A stretch of DNA of 9,540 nucleotides from a bacterium. GTDB taxonomy: Bacteria; Patescibacteriota; JAUYIX01. Of this stretch, positions 1 through 5,832 are shown piece by piece. The notes under the pieces were generated by a model that made no database searches, had not been told where the DNA came from, and saw only the letters and a list, made by a program, of their open reading frames with translations. Made by a program: the position numbers and the translations under genes. The DNA lies in contig JAUYIX010000088.1 in the NCBI GenBank assembly GCA_030688115.1, positions 1-9,540 of the forward strand. Direction: 5' to 3'. The stretch's first letter is position 1; each line of letters opens with the position of its first letter.

Positions 1-2
1 TG

Positions 3-1184
3 TGTGGCGGTTTTATTACCACGGCAGGTGGTCTACAGGCCCTCCAAAAAAAGCTTGACTGCGGGCTCTGTCGCGCGCCCGTGCAGGCCAGCATCGACGA
101 CAATGTCGAGGTCGCCTTTACGGTGGCGCCATCCGTGCGCAAGATCAGGTTTCATGACCCGGATAAGTTGACCAGCATCCGAGATGTTTTGACGGTGTTT
201 TTCTCGACCAGCGTGAGCGACCTCGAGCGCAAAAAACAGATTATCGAGAGTGGGGCCGTCATGACCGGCATCCTTAAGCCCGGCATATCCGAGATCAAGA
301 TGCAGCTTGAGGCCGGGAGTTACGCGTTTGGTTCTCCCTTGGAGCACGCCGACCTCGAGATTGTGGTCTCTCCCAAAAACACGGCGCAGACGGTCTTGGT
401 AGAACTTATCGACGGATCCTTTATCCCGGAGACGATCAACTTAGCACCGGGCGAGCAAACCCTTAGCGTACGCAACCGAGTTGGGCGAGAGCGAGTCTAC
501 GGCTTGATCCGCGAGCCGCAAAAACTCATGGCAGATAGCTTTGGGACTCCCGGCCGCAAACCCGCGCCGACCTTTTTGCCCTACCTTGGAGGCAAGCGTC
601 TGGTCACGACCCAGACTTTTAGGGACTTGTTTAGGTCGGAGAGTATCCCATCGGGCAATGGGCTGGAGTTCAAAAACCTGACGCTCCTGTTTACCGATCT
701 TAAGGGGTCGACCGAGATGTACCGCCGGATTGGCGATTTTAAGGCCTATGGGATTGTACGCGAGCATTTTGCTCTGCTGCGTACGATCGTGGCTAAGTCC
801 GGTGGGGCGGTGGTCAAGACGATCGGGGACGCCATCATGGCAAGTTTTGCCGATCCGTCCGATGCTCTGGAGGCTGCCACCCGCATGAACCGCGAGGTCA
901 AAAGTGTTGGCATGGGCGAGGACCTGGTGCTCAAAATCGGGCTGCATACGGGTCCTTGTATCGCGGTAGAACTCAACGACCGCCTGGACTACTTTGGCCA
1001 AACGGTCAACGTGGCCGCCCGTGTCCAGAGCGCCGCTGCGGCGGGCGAGATTGCGGTCTCTCCGGATATTTATGCCTCACCGCGCGTGCGGGATGTGATC
1101 GCCGGCGCACAACTCAAGGCCCAAAAGGACGCTGTCAGCCTTAAAGGTGTTGGTAGCGCCGTTGAGATCTACCGGCTTAAATAA
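3..1184 (+). CDS. Class III adenylate/guanylate cyclase with N-terminal DUF5939-like region, 5' partial
   Basis: Predicted to convert ATP to cAMP. The reading frame is open to the left edge, so the true start lies outside the window. The GTG at 81 would give 367 residues, but it has no ribosome binding site, and the frame before it encodes DCGLCRA, a CxxC pair that looks like half of a zinc ribbon. Residue numbers below count from that GTG. Residues about 8-190 (VEVAFTVAPSVRKI onwards) resemble DUF5939, known at the N-terminus of such cyclases. The catalytic domain, about 197-345, has all the expected residues: metal-binding D206 (FTDLKGST) and D250 (KTIGD), adenine-selecting K246 and D303 (LDYFG), and transition-state N310 and R314 (NVAAR). 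The Lys/Asp pair points to ATP rather than GTP. No membrane segment is visible, so it is probably cytoplasmic. Family assignment is firm; the activating signal is unknown. Confidence 0.9.
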   Translation, partial: CGGFITTAGGLQALQKKLDCGLCRAPVQASIDDNVEVAFTVAPSVRKIRFHDPDKLTSIRDVLTVFFSTSVSDLERKKQIIESGAVMTGILKPGISEIKMQLEAGSYAFGSPLEHADLEIVVSPKNTAQTVLVELIDGSFIPETINLAPGEQTLSVRNRVGRERVYGLIREPQKLMADSFGTPGRKPAPTFLPYLGGKRLVTTQTFRDLFRSESIPSGNGLEFKNLTLLFTDLKGSTEMYRRIGDFKAYGIVREHFALLRTIVAKSGGAVVKTIGDAIMASFADPSDALEAATRMNREVKSVGMGEDLVLKIGLHTGPCIAVELNDRLDYFGQTVNVAARVQSAAAAGEIAVSPDIYASPRVRDVIAGAQLKAQKDAVSLKGVGSAVEIYRLK

Positions 1185-1244
1185 ACAACTAGACAGTGAT
1201 AGCTGCAAAAGTGCGTTTTTTATCGACGTCTCCCTATCAAGACG

Positions 1245-1253
1245 TGCTATTAT
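1245..1253 (+). promoter_or_regulatory. Extended -10 promoter giving a leaderless transcript of the DUF1704 gene
   Basis: TGCTATTAT is an extended -10 box (TGn plus TATTAT at 1248-1253). Exactly six bases separate it from the ATG at 1260, so transcription should begin at the A of the start codon. There is no good -35 hexamer, as is common with extended -10 promoters, and no room for a Shine-Dalgarno sequence. Confidence 0.6.
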
Positions 1254-1259
1254 TTTCAC

Positions 1260-2858
1260 ATGTCTGAGACATTGGGCCCAAGTCCAGAGGAGATGGGAGT
1301 TGCGCCAGAGACGGTTCAACCTGAGGCAACTCCATCCTCTTTAGATAAAGAGCGCTACGAACAACTTAAAGACGCTTTTAACTGGTTTTCGTATGATTAT
1401 TTTTCTGGCGAAGGTAAAGATGAGAAGCAGCCTGACAAATTGGCTCCTCGCGAAGAGGAACAAAAGAAGTTTATCGAGGATGAAACTAAGACCTACAACC
1501 CGCAGCTCGACTACCCAAAACTAGTCGATGACGCGCAGATGAATAAGGTTGAGGCATGGGGCGATAGATTGCGCGAAGCACGAGATCAAATTCGTAAGGC
1601 TAATCCTGCCGCTCGGAAGATAATGGCAAGGGGCTGGGAGGCGCAACCAGAACCCGATTTACAAACGGTTACGGACGTCGCATACCTTTTAAAAATAAAC
1701 GAAAAAATCGCTGATGTAGAGCTCGTAATGGCAGCGCGAGCAGGGGATATGAAAAAATTTGAGCGCATGTCTGCACTTGCATACGGTGAGCCATCCCAGG
1801 AAATATTTAATTGGACAATGGACCGTATGCATGGACGAGTGCGGGCACTTAAGTCTAGATATGATGATCCAGAAATGCACACGTTTGCGGATGAGTTTCT
1901 CGAATTGCTTCCAGAAAGAAAAACTACCAGAACGTCTGAAGTTTTTAGTCTGCCAAATAAAGAGCAATTTGCAGTACTGAGGGAGGATATGGAAAAACAA
2001 TTTGAGCTTGCTCTCAAAATGGTCGAACGTACAAATCCTAAACTAATTGACTTGCCTCCTGAGGAGAGGGACGTATTCTTGCTATCGCCAGAAGAGCAGC
2101 GAACTACGGTTCAGACGCTGCTGGATATTGGCGCTGGTGCATCTTTTACTGCGGAGTTCGAGAAGGTTAACCGAGGCTACTACTTTACAAATCAAGAAGA
2201 GAGAATGATAGAACTTCCGCGCAAGAATTTGCCGTATAAGAGATTTCGAGAGTTAATGCTGCACGAAGTTCTAACGCATGCATATCGACGACACACTGGA
2301 CAGAAGAGCGAATTATTTTTACTTGGATCAGGTTTAAAGGGATTTGAGCAGGGAGAAGAGGCTGTCGCTACTTTTCGGGAAGCAGTCTCCAACAAAAAAG
2401 CTAACTTATTTTGGTTACCAGTTGATCATACGGCAATAGCACTTGCTCGAGGGCTGGATGGTACAAGGCGTGACTTTAGGGAGGTGCACGCTATATTACA
2501 AAAGTTTTTTACACTCCAAAACTATGGGCTGGCCAAGGGCAAAAAAAATATCGCGCAAGCAGGTACGGGCACAGAAAACACGGCCTGGAACTTCTGTGTT
2601 CGTACTTTTAGGGGCACCGACTCTAAAACCAAGGGAGTCTGTCTAACCAAAGATATAATTTATCACGAGGGTCGCTCAAAACTATATGTCGCTCTCAAAA
2701 AGGCGGGAGATAGGCGTGTTGATTTTGCCAGGCTGTTTAATATCGGTAAATTTGATGCCGGCGATTCTCCTGGCGGGCGTCTTGCTCTAGGTATTTTGAG
2801 CCGCATTCCGGCCTACGACAGTGAACTTAAAAAAGCAGGCCTAAAGCAGACTACTTAG
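1260..2858 (+). CDS. DUF1704/MATCAP-like zinc metallopeptidase (QEGLA-motif family)
   Basis: A 532-residue protein of the DUF1704 family, whose animal members (MATCAP) are metallo-carboxypeptidases. The bacterial substrate is unknown. Residues 1-75 are charged and probably disordered; about 85-250 is mainly helical. The metal site is at HEVLTH (H335, E336, H340), the family's HExxTH form, followed by a patch around 352-371 ending EEAVA. This corresponds to the family's EEGLA/QEGLA motif, with E367 (or E366) as likely third zinc ligand. The C-terminal block RTFRGTD...GVCLTKDIIYHEG (448-471) also matches the family. There is no signal peptide or membrane segment, so it should act in the cytoplasm. 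The start is ATG in a leaderless arrangement. Base composition is visibly more A+T-rich and codon choice is looser than in the flanking genes, which may mean a different history. Family assignment is strong; activity is inferred. Confidence 0.85.
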   Translation: MSETLGPSPEEMGVAPETVQPEATPSSLDKERYEQLKDAFNWFSYDYFSGEGKDEKQPDKLAPREEEQKKFIEDETKTYNPQLDYPKLVDDAQMNKVEAWGDRLREARDQIRKANPAARKIMARGWEAQPEPDLQTVTDVAYLLKINEKIADVELVMAARAGDMKKFERMSALAYGEPSQEIFNWTMDRMHGRVRALKSRYDDPEMHTFADEFLELLPERKTTRTSEVFSLPNKEQFAVLREDMEKQFELALKMVERTNPKLIDLPPEERDVFLLSPEEQRTTVQTLLDIGAGASFTAEFEKVNRGYYFTNQEERMIELPRKNLPYKRFRELMLHEVLTHAYRRHTGQKSELFLLGSGLKGFEQGEEAVATFREAVSNKKANLFWLPVDHTAIALARGLDGTRRDFREVHAILQKFFTLQNYGLAKGKKNIAQAGTGTENTAWNFCVRTFRGTDSKTKGVCLTKDIIYHEGRSKLYVALKKAGDRRVDFARLFNIGKFDAGDSPGGRLALGILSRIPAYDSELKKAGLKQTT

Positions 2859-2952
2859 TTTCTTAGTGTCAGGGGCCTTGTAGATCTGATTCGATGTAAG
2901 TGCTCTAGACTATCGGAGCCAAGCGGTTTAGACTGGCCAGACTGCACAGCTC

Positions 2953-3027
2953 GCGGGAGTAGTTCAGTGGTAGAACGCTTCCTTGCCAAGGAAGAGGTCG
3001 CGGGTTCGAATCCCGTCTCCCGCTCCA
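2953..3027 (+). tRNA. tRNA-Gly (anticodon GCC), CCA encoded
   Basis: A complete cloverleaf is visible: acceptor stem GCGGGAG with CTCCCGC, D arm with TTCAGTGGTAGAA, anticodon stem CTTCC/GGAAG around loop TTGCCAA (anticodon GCC at 2985-2987), and a T arm with GGTTCGAATCC. The discriminator base is T and CCA is encoded at 3025-3027. It stands alone between two protein genes. I see no clear promoter; only a weak possible stem (AGTGA with TCACT at 3027-3068, then TTTT) follows it. Confidence 0.97.
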
Positions 3028-3122
3028 GTGATCCATACCCCAAAAACGGACACACAGCACCAGTCACTTTTGTTAAGATTTAATAGGCTCCCCCAGAAGG
3101 GTTGACGGTTTTAAAAAAACTG

Positions 3123-3151
3123 TTTACCCTGGCGTGCTTTTTTAATACTAT
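3123..3151 (+). promoter_or_regulatory. Predicted sigma70 promoter of the YdjC/ChbG gene, overlapped by an inverted repeat
   Basis: TTTACC (3123-3128), a 17-base spacer and TACTAT (3146-3151) form a reasonable housekeeping promoter with start near 3158, about five bases before the ATG at 3163, so the leader is nearly absent. The -10 box lies within an inverted repeat: GTGC (3134-3137), TTAAT (3142-3146), ACT, ATTAA (3150-3154), GCAC (3155-3158). This is a plausible repressor site. Confidence 0.45.
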
Positions 3152-3162
3152 TAAGCACCTCG

Positions 3163-3981
3163 ATGAGACAAAAAATCTTGATGGTAAACGGCGACGATTT
3201 TGGCCTCAACCGCCAAATGAACCACGGCATCCTGGATGCTGCAAGGCGCGGCATCTTGACCCAAGCTACCTTACTGCTTGGGCAACCGGGGACAACCCGC
3301 GCGATCCTCATGGCTCGCCGGCACAACCTGCCTCTTGGGCTACATCTTAATATTACGATTGGGTCTCCCAGTGCGGCTCTGGACAAGATCCCGAGCTTGG
3401 TCAATAACGGGCAGTTTTACAACGTGGCGTACTGCACTAAGCCCGATTGGGAGCGGTTTGTAGCGCCGATTAGCCCTCAGGAGGTTACGATAGAGCTTGC
3501 GGCTCAGGTCTCGCTATTTACCAAGCTGGTGGGTAAACCGCCCACACACATGGACTCACACGAGGTCCTATCCGGCCACCCTAAACTGCTGCCGGCGTAC
3601 CTGTCGCTGGCCCAAAAGACGAGAATCCCGATGCGGCGTCCGGTCTGGTACCGCGAGCCACACGTCCGCAACCGTGCCAACACTTTTTTTAAACCTCTAC
3701 CCAAGACCATTCTCCCAAAAACCGTGCCTACCACCGATCGAGTTATCTTTATGTCTGACGTACGGCTTGGCGGCGTAGAGTCCCTGGTCAGGCTGCTCAA
3801 ATCTCTCCCCGCCGGTAGAACCGCCCTGGTCACCCACCCGGCTCACAAAAACCTACCTATCAAAAAGGAGATTGCTATGCGCAACGTAGATCACGAGCTC
3901 CTAATCCACCCTGAGGTCCAAAAAACCATTCAAAAAGAGGGGATCAGGCTCTCCACTTTTGAGCGAGAGTTTGTCGCCTAA
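3163..3981 (+). CDS. ChbG/YdjC/HpnK-type carbohydrate deacetylase
   Basis: A 272-residue enzyme of the YdjC family, metal-dependent deacetylases that remove an acetyl group from N-acetylated sugars such as chitooligosaccharides or lipid-linked glycans. Family hallmarks are all visible: NGDDFG near the N-terminus (D11, D12), GLHLNIT (H61), HMDSHEVLSGHP (H129, D131, H133) and a C-terminal THPAH (H225). The length is typical for the family. There is no signal peptide, so the substrate is likely cytoplasmic or presented at the inner membrane face. The ATG at 3163 is preferred because it gives a normal beta-strand before the DD motif; a second ATG at 3181 would leave too little sequence. The exact sugar cannot be told from the sequence. 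Given the wall genes nearby, an envelope glycan is a reasonable guess; chitobiose use or hopanoid modification are alternatives. Confidence 0.88.
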   Translation: MRQKILMVNGDDFGLNRQMNHGILDAARRGILTQATLLLGQPGTTRAILMARRHNLPLGLHLNITIGSPSAALDKIPSLVNNGQFYNVAYCTKPDWERFVAPISPQEVTIELAAQVSLFTKLVGKPPTHMDSHEVLSGHPKLLPAYLSLAQKTRIPMRRPVWYREPHVRNRANTFFKPLPKTILPKTVPTTDRVIFMSDVRLGGVESLVRLLKSLPAGRTALVTHPAHKNLPIKKEIAMRNVDHELLIHPEVQKTIQKEGIRLSTFEREFVA

Positions 3982-4109
3982 AAAAAAGCCGCCCGGGTTC
4001 AGCCTTTGGGGACCTTGAATATCCTAAGTACCATCGCCAAAAAGACATGGATTGGTGAGTCAAAAAATGGCTCAATAGAGGGACAAGTATAGGCTCATTG
4101 CACCGCGCA

Positions 4110-4138
4110 TTGACACCAAGGCTCTAATCTGCTAAGGT
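4110..4138 (+). promoter_or_regulatory. Strong sigma70 promoter upstream of the 3D-domain gene
   Basis: A perfect TTGACA (4110-4115), a 17-base spacer and TAAGGT (4133-4138), with TG at the extended -10 position (4130-4131). The expected start is near 4145, leaving a leader of roughly 57-93 bases. The rest of the 3982-4237 gap holds a small hairpin (TGAGTC with GGCTCA at 4055-4077) and no gene I can support. Confidence 0.6.
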
Positions 4139-4143
4139 CTCGC

Positions 4144-4198
4144 TCTTGTCGCGAATACGTCGACAAGATGGCCCCACTATCTGATAGAGGGCTTTTTT
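4144..4198 (+). terminator. Leader hairpin plus intrinsic-terminator-like hairpin (possible attenuator or short RNA)
   Basis: The first hairpin pairs TCTTGTCG (4144-4151) with CGACAAGA (4161-4168), extended by CG/CG around an AATA loop with one bulged T. The second pairs GCCC (4171-4174) with GGGC (4189-4192) and CTAT (4177-4180) with ATAG (4184-4187), with a small internal loop, and is followed at once by six T (4193-4198). This has the form of a rho-independent terminator. It lies after the predicted transcription start near 4145 and before the 3D gene, so full transcription of the gene would need read-through. A ten-codon frame (ATG 4168 to TAA 4200, MAPLSDRGLF) overlaps it. I do not recognise a known riboswitch. 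Confidence 0.5.
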
Positions 4199-4237
4199 AA
4201 TTTGCCTCTCAAAAAAACCGGGGCGCTAACAAAACCG

Positions 4238-4789
4238 ATGAACATAACAACGATCCAAAACCAAATATCTAAATTCGCCGGTAATCGCGCCATTGCTTTG
4301 ATTGTTGCGATCGCTGCCGCCTGGACGGGTATCTTTGCCATCGACGGCAAGGCAGAACTCTCGGCCTCATTGGTCCGGTCACTGACTCCGGCTCAAGCTC
4401 AGGTTTTTCCGATGGACAAGACTATGGCCAGCATTAAGGTGGCGCAGGAGTCGGTTCAGCGCACCGAGCTGCCAAAACAACCTCCTAAGTACACGGTGGC
4501 CTACACGCTAACCGGTCAAATCACCGGCTATAACAGTGAGGCTGCTCAAACCGACAGCTCGCCCTGGTATACGGCGGACGGTACTTGGTGCACCGAGGGT
4601 GTAGCTGCAGGCCCCTATAACCTGCCCTTTGGTACGCGCTTCCGTATTCCGTCGCTGTTTGGAGATCGAATCTTTACGGTTCACGATCGCAGCGCAACCC
4701 CTTCGGGTCACTTCGATATCTGGTTCCGCACGAGGCAGGAGGCTCTAAACCTGGGTCGCCGCACGGCTACCGTCGAGGTCCTGGTCTAA
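4238..4789 (+). CDS. Membrane-anchored 3D-domain (double-psi beta-barrel) cell wall protein
   Basis: A 183-residue protein predicted to sit outside the membrane and act on or bind peptidoglycan. Residues about 17-35 are hydrophobic (ending TGIFAI) and serve as signal anchor. About 36-85 is a linker rich in Q, P and K. About 90-183 is a 3D-type domain: ITGYNS, then LPFGTRFRIP, then FTVHDRSATPSGHFDIWF with Asp 150 and 160, and a closing GRRTATVEVLV. This fold is shared with the MltA C-terminal domain and Firmicute YocH/YabE-like proteins. The first of the three family aspartates appears to be absent where it would be expected (AAGPYNLPFG). ATG 4238 is chosen; an in-frame TTG at 4202 would add 12 residues, but its only SD-like bases lie inside the terminator stem. 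The gene's 3' end overlaps the convergent gene by 23 bases. Confidence 0.8.
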   Translation: MNITTIQNQISKFAGNRAIALIVAIAAAWTGIFAIDGKAELSASLVRSLTPAQAQVFPMDKTMASIKVAQESVQRTELPKQPPKYTVAYTLTGQITGYNSEAAQTDSSPWYTADGTWCTEGVAAGPYNLPFGTRFRIPSLFGDRIFTVHDRSATPSGHFDIWFRTRQEALNLGRRTATVEVLV

Positions 4790-5798
4790 CACCCAATCTG
4801 AGTTTTTGTCCCTTGGGGGACAACTCACTATAACCGGTAAGCTCCACGTAGGACTTGCCGGTTATATGTTTGGAGCCTATTTTTCCGATAACGCTACAGG
4901 AGCCCTCCCAGTACTTAAAAAAGGAGGAGAACATCTCTTGGTCATGCATGTCCGCGCGCATGACCAGTTTGAGTTTGAGGTCGGGCAGGTCTATTTGATG
5001 TTCTGCCGGGTAGCGCACTTTAGTTTTTGGGCTGGTCCAACTACCCAAGGGAGTCCATACGGCCTTGAGCGATTTTACCTCGCCTCCGGGGCCAAACCAG
5101 GTGGCCTTAGCGGCGGCCGCTTTACCATCCGCAGTAAACGGCTCGTAGACCATAATCTCAGAGCCATCATCGAGTTGGATGCCGGCCCAGTTCCAGTACA
5201 AAAACGGCTGGCCCTCGGTAAAGTCGCCCCACTGGTGATCCAGCCAGGCACTTCCGCGGACAAATTCAGGTTCGTCCCGAGTCTCGGTATCAAAGGAGCC
5301 GTGTACGGTCAGACGCGGGTGCGAGTAGTACATGGTTGACCCGAGCCTTCCAAAACCAAGGCGACCGTTAACCCCGTGCATTACCGGACCTTTGCGGTCA
5401 AAAAAGTGCAGATGCAGCTGTCGATGATGGTGTTGCATCTGCAGGTCAAAACGCTTGGGGCCGATCTGCTTGATATGGTTGGGCCCGTAGTAGACATTGA
5501 GCGAGCGTTTGGCCGCCCCGACCCGGCCGGGCCACGGGACAAAAGTGTACTCATCAAAGTGGTGAACCTGTCCGCTTATATCGGTAATCCCCAGATTGAT
5601 CCGATAGAGCGTCTTGGTCGGGTAGGCCTTAAGTTGCGGAAAAAACCGTGCCACGGTTTTGGTGTCAAACTTAAAAAACGAGCACATAAAGCCATAGTGG
5701 TTGCCGGCCTCGTTCTCGAGGTAGCCGTGCGCGTACCACCACTCGTAGTGAGCGCGGTGCGCACCGCGGTCTTTTGGTAGTCGGACTACGCGTTGCAC
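4767..5798 (-). CDS. CrtC/AttH lipocalin-like family protein (DUF2006/Lipocalin_9 type)
   Basis: A 343-residue protein resembling the CrtC/AttH family, two lipocalin-like barrels. Members include carotenoid hydratases and many proteins of unknown role. Visible family features are HYEWWYAHGYLE (from residue 17), GSAWLDHQWGDF (182-193) with W-x-W and QLDDGSEIMVYEP after it, YPAEHQIDLPD, YWEGSCSVIGK (296-306) and YVELTGY (317-323). No carotenoid genes are near, so hydratase activity should not be assumed. A His cluster (HHHRQLHLH, about 123-131) is a possible metal site. No signal peptide is visible. The start is GTG 5798, set by a strong Shine-Dalgarno sequence seven bases upstream; a TTG at 5849 would extend the frame by 17 basic residues into the preceding gene. 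It is probably the second gene of a unit with the CWB2 protein 34 bases upstream. The function is unknown. Confidence 0.8.
   Translation of the reverse strand: MQRVVRLPKDRGAHRAHYEWWYAHGYLENEAGNHYGFMCSFFKFDTKTVARFFPQLKAYPTKTLYRINLGITDISGQVHHFDEYTFVPWPGRVGAAKRSLNVYYGPNHIKQIGPKRFDLQMQHHHRQLHLHFFDRKGPVMHGVNGRLGFGRLGSTMYYSHPRLTVHGSFDTETRDEPEFVRGSAWLDHQWGDFTEGQPFLYWNWAGIQLDDGSEIMVYEPFTADGKAAAAKATWFGPGGEVKSLKAVWTPLGSWTSPKTKVRYPAEHQIDLPDLKLKLVMRADMHDQEMFSSFFKYWEGSCSVIGKIGSKHITGKSYVELTGYSELSPKGQKLRLGVRPGPRR
4799..4866 (+). other. Two tandem hairpins in the convergent 3' region after the 3D-domain gene
   Basis: Ten bases after the 3D stop, TGAGTT (4799-4804) and GTCCC (4808-4812) pair with GGGAC (4817-4821) and AACTCA (4822-4827). 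One base later, TATAACCGGTAAG (4829-4841) pairs with CTTGCCGGTTATA (4854-4866), with an inner TCC/GGA. The one non-Watson-Crick position (T4838 with G4857) is a G-U wobble in plus-strand RNA but an A-C mismatch in minus-strand RNA, so folding favours the plus transcript. No T run follows, so it is not a standard terminator. The region also codes for the C-terminus of the opposite gene, which constrains it. Confidence 0.45.
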
Positions 5799-5804
5799 CT
5801 CAGG

Positions 5805-5813
5805 TCTCCTTCT
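5805..5813 (-). promoter_or_regulatory. Ribosome binding site deciding the GTG start of the CrtC/AttH-like gene
   Basis: On the minus strand AGAAGGAGA ends seven bases before GTG 5798, with AAGGAG as core. This is the only strong Shine-Dalgarno sequence I find before a gene here. It supports translation of this second cistron from an internal position, while the first cistron looks leaderless. Confidence 0.7.
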
Positions 5814-5832
5814 CTCATCGCGCCGGGCCGGT

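Noticed and set aside
441..1001. 186-codon minus-strand frame inside the cyclase gene
   Set aside because: It is a shadow of the cyclase frame, with no family features and no start signals.
2855..3067. Minus-strand frame containing ETGFEPATSS and RKRSTTELL
   Set aside because: This is the well-known false protein produced by reading a tRNA gene backwards; it lies across the tRNA-Gly.
3027..3074. Terminator for the tRNA (AGTGA with TCACT, then TTTT)
   Set aside because: Only five base pairs with a loop of over 30 bases; too weak to call.
3102..3130. A second promoter TTGACG-17-TACCCT before the deacetylase gene
   Set aside because: The -10 is poor; the TTTACC-17-TACTAT pair downstream is better placed for the ATG.
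3979..4030. Run of eight A after the deacetylase stop as a minus-strand terminator
   Set aside because: On the minus strand the T run is not preceded by a complementary GC stem; the GGCTG and GGCGGC stretches do not pair.
4806..5339. 177-codon plus-strand frame opposite the CrtC/AttH-like gene
   Set aside because: The minus frame has clear family motifs; the plus frame is its antisense shadow, with no recognisable domain.
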